Of a stretch of 64,000 nt of DNA, positions 52,776 through 64,000 are shown piece by piece. The notes under the pieces were generated by a model that was given only the letters and a program-made list of their open reading frames with translations, did no database searches and was not told the DNA's origin. Positions within the stretch are counted from its first letter, which is position 1; each line of letters begins with the position of its first letter. Origin of the DNA: Monodelphis domestica (lineage: Eukaryota; Chordata; Mammalia; Didelphimorphia; Didelphidae); assembly GCF_027887165.1 (NCBI RefSeq), contig NC_077227.1:64614607-64678606 (forward strand), given 5' to 3'. The position numbers were made by a program, and so were the translations under genes.

Positions 52776-53584
52776 AGTTACTGAAATTTTGCCTTTTGTT
52801 TAGCATATCCTAATTTGAGAGATCATATTTTTTACCCAAAATATATAATTTTTGCATACTGCAACACTAGATGATACTGACAATATAATGTTTAAGAGAC
52901 ACAATCCCTGTCATCATGATCCCTTACCGTTCCACCTTTTCTTTTCAATGATGCTACTAAGGATCTACCTAAATAAGGAATATAGTTAGGGCTGTTCTTA
53001 CAGCAGTGGGGAAATGTTGCACTGAACCATTCATACTCTATTCTCTCATTCTTCTTTCAACCAACAGTATACGTTTATAATACAAGTAAAAACTAGTGCA
53101 CATCTACTTTTTAAATCTACTTTGCTTCCTACATAAAGGGGCACTTTGTGAACTTGGTCTCCATCCTGAATTATAATAACTGAACTAACTGTGATAGAAA
53201 GCCCAGAAGTGAACATTTTTTCTATTTTTCTGGATAAGCTTTACCTTCCAGGGTCAATCAATATTGAATATAATAAGCTAATCGAATGTTATAGATCCCA
53301 TATTTCTTTATGAGTATATCTATGTATTCTGGTTGCCCATATTGTACATTGGGTACCTTCACAGAATGGGAGGAGGAGGTGATACCCACATTGGGGAACT
53401 CATAGTCCCGATGAGCCTTATCTCAGCTTGATTTTAGGCATTTCCCTGGAATTTTTCTTCTAGGGTGGGGCAGACCCAGAGAGAAATACTGACCTTCTTG
53501 AACAGGGGAGGGGGAAAGGATATAGGACCATAAGATGAACCTGATCCATAGAGGTCCAAGAGTTCCTTGGAAGGGCCCTAGAGT

Positions 53585-53738
53585 CATGCAGCATATGCAT
53601 ATATGCTAGGGTCCTGCCCCTTCCCCTTCTACCAAATAGAATGTAAGATCTTTGAAAAAAGGACCTGGTTTATTTTTATCCTTGGGTCCCCAGGGCCTTG
53701 CATATAGCAGATATTTAATAAATGTTTAGCAAGTTGAA
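53585..53738 (+). repeat. L2/L3-type 3' tail
   Basis: CAAATAGAATGTAAGATCTT, CTTGGGTCCCCAGGGCCTTG and TATTTAATAAATGTTTAGC. Confidence 0.6.
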
Positions 53739-53920
53739 TATGTGATGGTCTTAGTGTCACTACTCCCTCCACTGGTACAGATTATAGTCCTACCTATACT
53801 TTTTAATTCTGTGTAATTCAAATCCTTGCCCTTCCACAAGTCTTCCACAAATGAACCATCAAATGCTAGGAAGACTTTCTTCTGGTTACATATTAGTGTT
53901 ACCAATTCAATATTTGTGTT

Positions 53921-53996
53921 GTCCATAAAATGAGTTGGAGAATTAAATGTCAAACCACTCCAGGAACTTTGCCAAGAAAATTCCAAATGAGGTCAC
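53921..53996 (+). repeat. Second-family SINE, tail only
   Basis: CCATAAAATGAGTTGGAG, CACTCCAGGAACTTTGCC and CCAAATGAGGTCACC. Confidence 0.7.
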
Positions 53997-54014
53997 CATT
54001 TTTATTTGCATTGT

Positions 54015-54232
54015 TGTACCACCAGCCCTGGAGTCAGGGAGACCTGAGTTCAAATCTGATTTTGAATACTTTTTTAGCTGTGTGACTCTGGACAAGTCAC
54101 TTAATCCTGATTGTCTCAGCTTCCTCATCTGTAAAATGAGCTAAAGAAGGAAGTGGCAAACCACTCTAGTATCTTTTTCAACAAAACCCCAAAACAAGGG
54201 TTGTACATGAAGATTTGGGCACACGCAACTGA
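54015..54232 (+). repeat. Second-family SINE, longer copy
   Basis: CCCTGGAGTCAGGGAGACCT, CTGTGTGACTCTGGACAAGT, TCATCTGTAAAATGAGCT and ACCACTCTAGTATCTTT. It follows the tail-only copy by 18 bp. Confidence 0.8.
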
Positions 54233-54459
54233 AAAATAACCATTTTGAAGATTAGGAAATTCCTTATAGGTTATTTCATGGTTATAATTGTTTATAGAAA
54301 TATTAATTTTATTTGAGTTTGTGGAGTTCAAAATAAAAATAAAATAAAATAAAAACAATGGGTTGTAGTTGTTTTAAGGAAATGCTAATATTCAGAATGA
54401 ATGGCTCTCTGTTATGTATACCATATCCTTTCCTACTCTTTTCACTAGAGGCCATTCCT

Positions 54460-54850
54460 TCTTCTGCTTCCCCCAACTCAAATCCAAGAAAAGTAATTTA
54501 CATAAATCCTTCCTCCTGATGGCCACATTCAGATCATTCCTCTATACTACCCCTCAGTGATATCTTATTTTAATGTTGGTGCTTTAAAAAAAAAAAACCA
54601 CCTTCTGTCCATCCATTTCACTTTTCAACTTCATACTGACTTTAGCATCTTGTTTATGGTTGGTTTTCTTTTCTACACCATCTCCTATTCATATCCTTGA
54701 GGATCTCAATATCCATGTTGAATTCCCTCCAATAACATGCTCTGCTCACTCCTCAGCCTACTCAACTTCAATAAACTCTTTCTTGATCTCTGCTACAATC
54801 CACTCATGAGATCTCATTATCCCTCAGATCTTTCTAAGATATGGAATTTT
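54460..54850 (+). repeat. L2-type LINE fragment
   Basis: CTTGAGGATCTCAATATCCA with TGTTGAATTCCCTCC echoes the DFNIHVD endonuclease motif of L2/CR1 elements. Decayed. Confidence 0.45.
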
Positions 54851-55703
54851 AAAATTCTAATTTCTTAAAACAAACTCCTAAAGCTGGCGGGAGGGGGGGA
54901 GAATCTCTTATAATGAGTGTCTCTAATAAAAGCCTCATTAATCAAATATATAGATAACTGAGTCAAATTTATAAAAATACAAGGCATTCTCCAATTAATA
55001 AATGGCCAAAGGATATGAACAGGCAGTTTTCTGATGAAGAAGCCAAGGCTATCTATAGTCATGTGGAAAAAATGCTCTAAAACACTCTTGATCAGAGAAC
55101 TGTAAATTAAAATAACTGAGATACCCCTCACACATATAAGATTGGTTCATATGACAGAAAAAGGGAACTTATAAATGTTGTAGGAAGTGTAGGAAAATTA
55201 GGACACTAATGCATTGTTGGTGGAGTTGTGAACTGATCCATCATTCTGGAGAACAATTTGAAACTATGCCCAAAGAGCTTTAAAGCTGTCAATACATTTT
55301 GATCTAGCAATACCAGTACTAGGTCTGTATCAAAAAAAGATATAAAAAGGTGGAGAATGGAGAGGAAATGACCTATTTGTACAAAAATGTTTATAGTAGC
55401 TCTTTTTGTGGTAGAAAAGAATTGGAAAGTGAGGGGATATCAATTAATTGGGTAACAACTGAACAAGCGGTGGTATATGGTTGTAATAAAATACTATTGT
55501 GTTACAATAAATGATGAGAAGATGATTTTAGAAAAACTTGGAAAGACATATGAACTGGTACAAAGTAAAGTGAGCAGAATCTAAAGAACATTGTACACAG
55601 TAACAGCAGTGCTCTATGATGAACAATTCTGAATGACAACTATTTTTAACAATGAAGTGATCTGAGACAATCCCCAAAGTTTCATGATAAAATATGTCAT
55701 CTA

Positions 55704-55913
55704 AAGAGCGCAGCCAGATTGCTCAATGGATTGTGAGCCAGGCCTGAAGGTGGAAGATCTTGAGTTTAAATTTGGCCTCCAACACTTCCAAGCTGTGTGA
55801 CCATGGGCAAGTCACTTAACCTGAATTATCTAGCCTTTACTGCTCTTCTGACTTGGAACCATTACACAGTATTGATTCTAAGACAGAAGGTAAGGGTTTA
55901 AAAAAAAAAAAAA
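55704..55913 (+). repeat. MAR1-like SINE in the L1 3' end
   Basis: Flanked by GTCATCTA at 55696-55703 and 55914-55921. Diverged head, good 3' end with A13 tail. Confidence 0.9.
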
Positions 55914-56136
55914 GTCATCTACCTCCAGAGCAAGAACTGATGGGGTCTGAATACAGACCTAAATATACCATATTTCACTCTTTCTTCATTCTTTTTTTTA
56001 GTTTTGAGTTCTCTTCCACAAAATGAGTAACAAGGGAAAATGTTTTCCATTATTGCATACGTAAAATCTACATCTGATAGCTTGCCATTTCAGGGAGGGA
56101 GAAGGGAGAGAAGGAAAGAAAGAATTTGGCTCAATT

Positions 56137-56333
56137 TTTTTAAACCCTTACCTTCTGTCTTAGAGTCAATACTGTGTATTGGCTCCAAGGCAGAAGAGTG
56201 GTAAGGGCTAGGCAATGGGGGTCAAGTGGCTTGCCCAGGGTCACACAGCTGGGAAGTGTCTCAATTCAGATTTGAAGCCAGGACCTCCCGTCTCTAGTTC
56301 TGACTCTCAATCCACTGAGCCACCTAGTTGCCC
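56137..56333 (-). repeat. MAR1-like SINE in the L1 3' end, opposite orientation
   Basis: From TTTTTTTAAACCCTTACCTT to CACCTAGTTGCCCCC; CTCAA on both sides. With the copy at 55704 it forms an inverted pair about 220 bp apart. Confidence 0.9.
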
Positions 56334-57617
56334 CCCTCAAAATTTTAAATAGAAAAAAAAATGGTGACATATGAAATACTCATAATATCCAGGTTAAAAA
56401 TAAATACAGAAATATGAATTATGAAGGGGGGAGGGAGTCCTACCTTTTCCTTTCATCCACTCTCACTCACTTTATATGGGTTCATCAGCCTTACCTCAGC
56501 AGGATTTCTAGGCCCTTATCCCTATTCTCTCCTCATTCTTGATTTATTTGTCTTTATACTTACCAAATTTGACTCTATGAGCTGCCACTTTAACCTTCTC
56601 GTCTCTAACTCCTCCCTTAGAATTACTTAATTTGCTGTTCTGTGCTAACTTCCATGGAGGAGATAAAGGCAGTGAAAGGAATGGGTTCTTCAGCTGACAG
56701 TGTTGTCAATAATTTAGAAGGATGAGATCAGTCAGCACCCAGCTGGGTTTAAGACTTATTATATGTGCCTTTGAATGCAACCAACTGAAATGTGTCTAGC
56801 TTGATTCTTTGTCTTTCTCCTGGCATTGAACTCACATAGCCTAAAACCCAGACCTAGCTTTTTACCAGCAACTCTCCCAATTTGTACCCTTTGTGTATTT
56901 TTCTTGTGAATTTCTGAGTTTGGTCCTTTTTCCATCTCTGACTCCACCCTCAACCTCTAGCCCTATTTAGCCAACTGATTTATTTGCACAGTTCCCCTAT
57001 ACTCCTAACCTCCATCCTTGCTGTAACCCTCCTATGATATCCTGCTTTTAGACTTGGGGAGATTTTCATTTACAACATGGACTCCACACATCCTGTTCCC
57101 ACTAGACTCTAGCCAAGATTAAGCTGTGTGGACCAATCTTAGTTTGATCAATATCTTCTGCTTCTAACATCATTTGTATTTTGAAATTTACATATCCCTC
57201 TTCCCCTACCCAACAAGCCAGTCCTCGTAAGACATTTAAAAGGAAAAAGAAAACATCCATTTTACAAAACTAATTGTGCCCGACAATAAATAGAATATTC
57301 CAAACTCATGATCACCCATGAAGGGCAGAGGGAGGAATATGTTCTCAACTCCTCTCTAGGAGCCAATAGATACTCCTCACACTCCTGTTAAACCCCTTAT
57401 CACCAGTTAGGAGGAAACTGTTAACACTGGTTAGCAAACTGCCACTAGCACTGGTCAGGATTTTTAAAAAATGGCATTTCTTAGGTGCCTAACTATGCAT
57501 CAGGTGCTATGCTAAGTGCTAAAAATGCAAAGACAAACACAGTCTCTTCCTATTACATTCTAATGGAAAGGATAGGATAAGGATAAAGACTAAATCAATG
57601 ATTTCATCACTATAGGT

Positions 57618-57986
57618 CAGTGATGGCAAACCTTTTAGAGATGGAGTTCTGGGCCTGACCCCACCCCCACCCCATCCCCAGACTGTGCTGTGCCTGCCCA
57701 CTTTGATACTGAGTACTATGCCATGCCCCTCTCCTCACCCCCAGACCCTCCCCCTTACCCTAGACAGGGGAGGGAGGAAGCACTTTCATTGGGCTGCTGG
57801 GCAGAGGGGTAGGTGAGGAATAAGTGAGGAATAACCTCAAGGTCATGGAAAGGGGGAGGGGAACAGCTCCACCCCAAGTTCCTCTGGCTTTATAGTAACC
57901 AACTCTGGTGGGTGACTGCAGGCATGAACACAGAGAAGGCTCTGTGTGCCCTTTTTGGCACATGTGCCATGGGTTCTCCATCACTG
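57618..57986. mobile_element. hAT-type MITE
   Basis: 369 bp. Terminal inverted repeats CAGTGATGGCAAACC and GGTTCTCCATCACTG; the 8-bp flanks CTATAGGT (57610-57617) and CTATAGAG (57987-57994) agree at 6 of 8, as a hAT target duplication would. Interior is GC-rich, with C-runs and GGGAGGGAGGAAGC, unlike the AT-rich surroundings. It has no transposase. Confidence 0.85.
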
Positions 57987-58634
57987 CTATAGAGAATTAC
58001 CAAAGAAACTCCTATAGCAATGCAAATCAACACTTTCTCAATCTTGTTTTTAAAAAAAGGAGGCTAAGAGACCCTTCTGGGCAAAGACCTGGCTTTATTG
58101 TGACAGAGAAATCACAGGACCAGAGGCCACAAGTTCAAAACCTCAGACCCCAAGTTGCAAAATACATATACTTTTATAGTTCCATAGCTGTCCCCAGCCT
58201 CTGCAAGAGGTTTCCAAGAGGTTTCCAGGATCATTTCTAGATTCACTGGTCTCTGAGACCATTTCTGGACCTCCTAGTCTCTGAGATCATTTCTGGACCT
58301 CCAGGTCTCCATTAACTTGGTCCCTGTAACTTCTTACATGAATTGATTTGATATAGAATACATTATAAAATGGATTCACATGCTTAAGATTAATATGGTA
58401 ATTTATGATTAATATGATAATATACACTTAAAATTGCTATGACAACACACACACTTGAAATTATAATTTAGTTATTAAACTGGGTCTATATTCTTAATCC
58501 AGCTACATATATAGACTCTTGTCTGCTACTAAATTCTTACTACAAATCACACAGTTACATGGTATCAAACTAAAAGGATTCTTAAAGTAATATGAGCAAG
58601 GAGCTGCTTAATTAAATTTCTTTCTTCTAGTCTT

Positions 58635-58755
58635 AAGGAAATTGCCTTGCACCCTGGGAGGTTAGGTAACTTGTCCAGGGTCACAAAGCCAGTATGTGTC
58701 TGAGGCAGGACTTGAATTCAGGCCTTTCTGGTTTTAAAGTCAGATATTGCTTCTG
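58635..58755 (-). repeat. CORE-SINE fragment
   Basis: GTAACTTGTCCAGGGTCACA, AGTATGTGTCTGAGGCAGGA and TTGAATTCAGGCCTTTCTGG. Confidence 0.6.
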
Positions 58756-58914
58756 AGAAAGTCAGTATTTCAATAAATAGGTACATGAAAGATATATAGA
58801 GTAGATTCAAGGTAACTTAAGAGGAGAAGAGTCTAACTGAAGGGACCAAACACTAAGCTAAGTGCTGAGGATATAAGTACGAAAATAGAGGGGAGGAGGA
58901 GGAATGGGGACACA

Positions 58915-59500
58915 TATTGTTGGTGGAGCTATGAACTGATCCACTCGTTTTGGAGAGGGGTCTGGAGTTGTGCCCAAGGAATCATGAAGCCTTTTTTGCT
59001 CAGTAATACCACTAAATGGGCTTGCTTCCTAGGGTGTCTGGGCAAAAAGGAGGGAAACTTGGATGTTCTAAAATATTTAGAGGGACTCTTTTGTGGTGAC
59101 GAGGAGTTGGGAATAGAGGGGATGTCCAGAAGTTGGAGAATGGCTGAATGAGTTGTGGCATATGATTGTGATGAAATGCTGCTTTGATATAGGAAGATGA
59201 GCAGGTTAATTTGGAGGCGGCATGGAAAGACCTATAGGAAGTTTTGATGAGTGGGATGAACAGATCCAGAAGAATATGGTATACAGCAACAAAGATATTG
59301 TTTGAAGAATGACTTATATATGTCTGTTTCCAGAGAAAGAACTGATGAATGGAGATAGGCAGGGCCTGGCTTTAAATCTACATATATGCATACTCTTATC
59401 AATGATGCCTTCTCTGGTGAGAGGAAGGGGGAGAAAGAAGGGGTTACCTGGGGATTTTGGTATAACAAACAGATTAATAAATTTAAATTTAAAAAAGAAC
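58915..59500 (+). mobile_element. Marsupial L1 3' end
   Basis: TATTGTTGGTGGAGCTATGA, GAATGGCTGAATGAGTTGTG, GAAAGACCTATAGGAAGTTT, TATTGTTTGAAGAATGAC, and AATAAATTTAAATTTAAAAA at the end. Open frames on both strands of it are chance. Confidence 0.75.
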
Positions 59501-59989
59501 ATAGATCACACACACAAAAAGAAACAGTTCTTACCCTCAGAGAGCTTACATTCTGTTGGGGGAAATAACATGCATTTGGGTAAGTATAAAATGGATAAAG
59601 TAAATACAACTTAATTTTGGTGGGGAAACGGTGAAACACTGCCAACCATGAAGCAGAATCCAGGCCACACTAAGACTGTGAAGATGAAGTTTCAGGACAG
59701 AGTAATCTAGATCTGTAAAATGGCTGACTGAACCCAGCTAAATATCTAATATTAGCACTGATTAAATGTTTGTTTATTGACTAATTGATTATTTGACAGA
59801 TGTTTCCATTGGAAAAAGTCTTCAATGACTACCTCAGAGAAGTTTTCCTCAGTCATTGTGGATCCATTGACCAAATGCAAATATTGGTCAACTGTCAGAC
59901 TCCAAAGACCTATTCTGGGGGTGGTTAGGCAGTCTGTTTGATAGAAGCAGAACTTTTGTCTAGAATGAGCCCTACCTGTAGCAGTGCCA

Positions 59990-60400
59990 GGCACTTGACT
60001 TTGTCACCTTGGCAAATCACTTACTCTTTTAGCCTGAGGTACTCATTTGTAAAGTGGGAAGAGTTAGCTACAATCAGTGGGCCTCCAAGGTCCCTTTCAA
60101 TTCTAAATCAATAATCCCATAATCCCCTTCGAAGACTTCAGTCACTTCTTCTTTAATACCTACTCCTATATCTATCCCAAAAGAATCCAGCAACTTGGAA
60201 AAGCACAGCCCAAACCAAAGTCACCAACCAGGCAGAGTGTAGCATAGAAGGATTCTGTTCATCATGTCGTGACTGGCTTAATGGGTAGATGGCTGGAGCT
60301 GGAGTCAAAAAGAAAGACTTTGGTTCAGATTTCACCTCTGATACTAGCTAGCCTCAGGCAAATCACTTAATATCTGGGTGTCCTGTGACTTAGGCACTAA
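59990..60400 (+). repeat. Two degraded MIR-type SINEs
   Basis: First: CACCTTGGCAAATCACTTAC and CTCCAAGGTCCCTTTCAATT. Second: GGCTGGAGCTGGAGTC, TCAGATTTCACCTCTGATAC and CAGGCAAATCACTTAATATC. Confidence 0.55.
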
Positions 60401-60524
60401 GTCCTAGATGTAATCAGTGGGGGTTCCTATACCAAGAATTCCCACTAAGAGTTGAAATATCTTCTAAGTTTTGTTACTATTTCAACTAATTCTCTAAAAT
60501 ATTCATTTGTATCTTGTTTAATGA

Positions 60525-60728
60525 GAAGCTGGGTGGCACACTGTATTAAAGTGCCAGGCTGGGTTCAAATCTAGCCTCATACTTACTACCTGCGTTAATT
60601 GGGAAAAGTTTGCCTCAGTTTCCTTAGCTGAAGAAAGAATTGGCAAACCATCCCAATATCTTTGCCAATAAAATCCCAGATGTGGTTATGAATTGTTGGA
60701 CATAACTGAAATGACTCAACTACAATAA
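60525..60728 (+). repeat. Second-family SINE, full length
   Basis: GAAGCTGGGTGGCACACTG, GGGTTCAAATCTAGCCTC, CTCAGTTTCCTTAGCTGAAG, CATCCCAATATCTTTGCC and GGACATAACTGAAATGACTC. Confidence 0.8.
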
Positions 60729-61700
60729 GAATATATTAAATCTAAAGAGTAATTTCAGTAGTGTCATTATTCTTCTCATAATGAACTAGCATTAGCAATC
60801 AATTGTCTCTCCAATGTTTTAGATCTTTTTTCTTTCAGTTAAATATGAAAAAATTTTTCAATTAAAAATTTTTATAGTTTTATTTATGTAAGTCCTGTGT
60901 GTGTGTCTTCATAGGTTAAATCCCAAATTCTTAAGATTTTCCCCATACATTGTATTAAGTCACAACCCTGGCAGCCCCAGATGAGGTTGAGGACCCTGAA
61001 GAGCACCCTGTCACAACCAATCCCAAAGATCCTAAAATATCCCAAGATAGTAAGCAGTGTTTCAATGTTTTAACATATAATAAAAATGTAAACATGTATA
61101 GACACAGCGAAAACCAATAATTTATTGAATTTGTTAGTCCAAAGGGAATGGCATAGGTCAAAAATATGAAAAGGTCCACAAATATTTTACATAATCCATA
61201 GTCGGTGGACAGATTATTAAATGTCCAGGTTCCCTTCCTGTTGTAGTGCTCATTTTCATCCAACCCAGAAACCTAGGGAAATTCCCAAAGAATCAGCCCT
61301 TTGCCTCCTTCAGGAAGGAGCTGATAGAAGTTGCTCTGGAAACCAGGATGTCACTTTGGAGGTGAACCCAAAGGTATTCTATTCTCCTATTTCATTTCAA
61401 CAAATACAAACAACTCTCCCTTACGCATGAACTGTTCCACTATCCCTCAGTGATTACCCAAGTGCAACCTAATGTCAAAGGATTGCTATAAATTTGATTT
61501 CTGTGGAGCAGCAGCCTTCAACTTTGATATCCCATTCATGGCTCATGGAATAAACTTGACTTTAAAAGTAGACATCATTGATTATCCAGGATCTACAAAT
61601 TGAGTACAAAATCCCACTCCAATCTATGAGTTCTTAAGTTTTTTTGGAAGGCCAGAGTCTCCTCTGGGAGACCAGCAAAGTCTATAGACCCCTTCTCAGG
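60729..61700. other. Intergenic DNA without recognised features
   Basis: AT-rich and unique-looking. The open frames at 60955-61263 (minus) and 61221-61430 (plus) show no domain and overlap in opposite directions. Confidence 0.4.
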
Positions 61701-61710
61701 AGGGTGTTTT

Positions 61711-61907
61711 TTTTTTTAAACCCTTACCTTCTATCTTGGAATCAATTGATTCCAAGGCAGAAGAGTGGTAAGGGCTAGGCAATGGGGGTCAAGTGACTTG
61801 CCCAGGGTCACACAGCTAGGAAGTGTCTGAGATCACATTTGAACCTAGGACCTCCCGTCTCTAGGCCTGGCTCTCAATCCACTGAGCTACTCAGGTGCTC
61901 CCCCCAT
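61711..61907 (-). repeat. MAR1-like SINE with target duplication
   Basis: GAGGGTGTTTT at 61700-61710 and 61908-61918. The usual ATCAATACTGTGTATTGGTTCC stem is shortened here to ATCAATTGATTCC. Confidence 0.92.
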
Positions 61908-62034
61908 GAGGGTGTTTTTAAGTGCAGAGAATAAAATAGAATTACAAAGAAAACCAATTCTACTGAAATGCAGTTAACAAAATATTTTTTTAAAACAAGC
62001 GTATGGATCTTGGGTTAAGAATCATTGCCCAAAA

Positions 62035-62215
62035 GATATATATTTACTGTCTTGAATGAGATAAAAACAATTTACAAAGCAAGCATTAATTGCAAAGTGA
62101 GGTCCATTAAGTGACTTCCAAATATGACTAAGTAAATGTCAGAGACTAGATCTGAACCCAGGTGCTCCTGATTCCAATTCCTGGACATGATCCATTATGG
62201 CACATTGCCTCCCTA
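62035..62215 (-). repeat. CORE-SINE, reverse strand
   Basis: TTAAGTGACTTCCAAATATG, GATCTGAACCCAGGTGCTCC and TGATCCATTATGGCACATTG. Confidence 0.5.
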
Positions 62216-62749
62216 AGAAAGAGGATAGTGAGGAGAATTATACTTACTGGTCCAGAAAACTACATGTTGGGGAGTAGTGAGAAATAAATCAATTCCTCTT
62301 ATGTCTCCTTATTTTCCCATGAGAGGGTTAATTTCTGGTCAGGATTTGTGACTTGATGATTTTTTTTTAAGTTAACCCAGATGAAACTTTTGTTTTGGCA
62401 TTTACAAATCCTTTGTTGCTGCCTTTAACAAAGTCTCCTGAAGACCACTCAGTTAAGCTTGTCTGGATGAAGTTCACAGGTTAATACCTGCTCAGTCAAT
62501 GATTGCTAAAAAGGTAATATCTGAGCTATGCTGGTAGACCTTGCCTTTAAGAAGGAGGAAGAGGGATGGAGAAATCCAGAGACAGGAAAGATATGGAGAG
62601 GAGAAAGACTATTCACATAGACTTAAACTCATTTCCCTAAACAGGAAGCTTCCATATCTACTAGACCCTTCCAGAAAGCCACATGGCTCCAAAAACAGAC
62701 ATTAGAATAATCTTATCATTTCTGCGGGATATCATTTTACATAGATATT

Positions 62750-62930
62750 TGACTATGAGATAAATACTGCAGGAATTACTGTGCCCATTTTATAGATGAC
62801 GCAAATGAGGTTCAGAGGTGCCTTGACCATTATCAAACACCTAAATAAGCATCAGAGGCTAAACTTGAACTTGGGTCTTCCTGAATCCTACTCTGGCACA
62901 TTCTCTACTACACCACAAAGCCTTCCTAAT
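62750..62930 (-). repeat. MIR, reverse strand
   Basis: CTGTGCCCATTTTATAGATG, AAATGAGGTTCAGAGGTGCC and CTTGAACTTGGGTCTTCCTG. Confidence 0.6.
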
Positions 62931-63054
62931 TAAATGAAGAATTTGAAAACTGGGCTGATTGGAGACTAGATTACATATTGGGTAGTAGTAAGAAATAAAG
63001 TTTGATAGGAAATGTGGAACCAGATACAGAAGGACTTTAAAGCCAAGCAGGGTA

Positions 63055-63267
63055 GGACAGTTAGGTGGCTCAGCAGGCCTGGAGATGGGAGTACCTGTAT
63101 TCAAATCTGGCCTCAGCCAATTCCCAGATGAGTGACCCTGGGCAAGTCTAAGTCTCCAATTAAGTAAATGTCAGAGGTTACATGTAAACCCAGGTGTTCC
63201 TAGCCCTAGCCCTTACTGCTCTTTTGACTTGGAGCCAATATATAGTATTGATTCTAAGGCAGAAGAT
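63055..63267 (+). repeat. MAR1-like SINE carrying an insertion
   Basis: GACAGTTAGGTGGCTCAG to GGGCAAGTC, then about 60 bp of another CORE-SINE-like piece (GTAAATGTCAGAGGTTACAT, AACCCAGGTGTTCC), then the proper 3' half CTAGCCCTTACTGCTC to GGCAGAAGATAAGG. The tail runs straight into the pentanucleotide array. Confidence 0.75.
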
Positions 63268-63905
63268 AAGGAAAGAAAAGAAAAGGGAAGGGAAGGGAAG
63301 GGAAGGGAAGGGAAGGGAAGGGAAGGGAAGGGAAGGAAAGGGAAGGGAAGGGAAGGGAAGGGAAGGGAAGGGAAGGGAAGGAAGGAAGGGAAGGGAAGGG
63401 AAGGGAAGGGAAGGGAAGGGAAGGGAAGGGAAGGGAAGGGAAGGGAAGGGAAGGGAAGGGAAGGGAAGGGAAGGGAAGGAAAGGAAAGGAAAGGAAAGGA
63501 AAGGAAAGGAAAGGAAAGGAAAGGAAAGGAAAGGAAAGGAAAGGAAAGGAAAGGAAAGGAAAGGAAAGGAAAGGAAAGGAAAGGAAAGGAAAGGAAGGAA
63601 AGGAAAGGAAAGGAAAGGAAAGGAAAGGGAAGGAAAGGAAAGGGAAGGGAAGGGAAGGAAAGGGAAGGGAAGGGAAGGGAAGGAAGGGAAGGGAAGGGAA
63701 GGGAAGGGAAGGGAAGGGAAGGGAAGGGAAGGGAAGGGAAGGAAGGGAAGGGAAGGGAAGGGAAGGAAAGGAAAGGAAAGAAAGGAAAGGAAAGGAAAGG
63801 AAAGGAAAGGAAAGGAAAGGAAAAGGAAAGGAAGGAAAGGAAAGGGAAGGGAAGGGAAGGGAAGGGAAGGGAAGGGAAGGGAAGGAAGGGAAGGAAGGGA
63901 AAAAA
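63268..63905 (+). repeat. GGGAA/GGAAA pentanucleotide array
   Basis: About 640 bp of GGGAA with blocks of GGAAA and single-step slips (GGAA). It begins AAAGAAAAGAAAAGGGAAGG, the A/G-rich SINE tail, and ends AAAAAGAAAAATATG. Open frames of 240-250 codons on both strands are consequences of the repeat. Confidence 0.97.
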
Positions 63906-64000
63906 GAAAAATATGATAAAGATGATCCATTCTATTGTGTTTTTTTTTTAATGAATTGAGCTACTACCCAAAACAAATACCCCCTACCAAACTTCCCATT

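Larger units (their letters stand above)
54870..56375 (+). mobile_element. Marsupial L1 3' end with two nested SINEs
   Basis: Order: TAATCAAATATATAGATAAC, CAATTAATAAATGGCCAAAG, CATTGTTGGTGGAGTTGTGA, TAGCAATACCAGTACTAGG, GAATTGGAAAGTGAGGGGA, CATATGAACTGGTACAAAG, then, after SINE insertions at 55704 and 56137, a terminal A-rich tail. No intact ORF2; only the 3' part is present. Confidence 0.75.

Noticed and set aside
59232-59645. 137-codon minus-strand open frame and overlapping plus-strand frames
   Set aside because: They lie over an L1 3' end, which is noncoding in this part.
63178-63951. Open frames of 240-250 codons on both strands (Lys/Glu/Gly-rich and Pro/Leu/Phe/Ser-rich)
   Set aside because: They are translations of the GGGAA/GGAAA array, which lacks stops in several frames; no domain or non-repeat coding part.
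49150-64000. Exons of a neighbouring gene such as DYDC1/DYDC2, which I recall lying near MAT1A in human
   Set aside because: No reading frame in this part resembles them; very short exons cannot be excluded by eye.

Overview
The window is vertebrate nuclear DNA, most likely from a marsupial (opossum-type or Australian). It is AT-rich, intron-dominated and densely packed with interspersed repeats. These include many copies of one tRNA-type SINE of about 200 bp whose 3' end reads like a CCTTACC/GGTAAGG RTE-like tail (MAR1/WSINE-type), a second marsupial SINE with a long CORE-like tail, MIR-type CORE-SINEs, 3' ends of a marsupial L1, L2/L3-type LINE fragments, one hAT MITE and three LTR copies of one ERV family. 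Species cannot be fixed from the sequence alone, and repeat family names are from memory.

One gene can be supported: a complete, apparently intact MAT1A (liver-type methionine adenosyltransferase) on the minus strand. All nine coding exons are visible between 48875 (ATG) and 8571 (TAA). They join in frame to 1191 nt, or 396 residues, with consistent phases and GT/AG borders. Exons from 5' to 3' are 48875-48782, 40798-40721, 37888-37766, 26372-26260, 22827-22684, 15845-15627, 10997-10815, 10077-9944 and 8673-8571. Coding exons plus introns span 40,305 bp. The isoform-specific cysteines at residues 61 and 121 mark it as MAT1A rather than MAT2A.

Layout: 1-5200 is repeat-rich flank downstream of the gene. 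5200-8570 is mostly repeat-free and probably holds the 3' UTR. 8571-48875 is the gene; its introns carry the SINEs, a GATA/GACA array close to exon 6, an inverted LTR pair in intron 3, a dispersed 140-bp duplication in intron 5 and a 105-bp tandem duplication in intron 1. About 48876-49150 is the presumed 5' UTR and promoter, with a TATA-like box. 49150-64000 is upstream intergenic DNA with SINEs, L1 3' ends, a third LTR fragment, the hAT MITE and a 640-bp GGGAA/GGAAA array that grew from a SINE tail. No second gene, RNA gene or CRISPR array was found. I saw no exon of a neighbouring gene, although very short exons could escape reading by eye.

I did not find an undescribed biological system. 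The most unusual structure is the pair of related LTRs in inverted orientation at 30619-33002.
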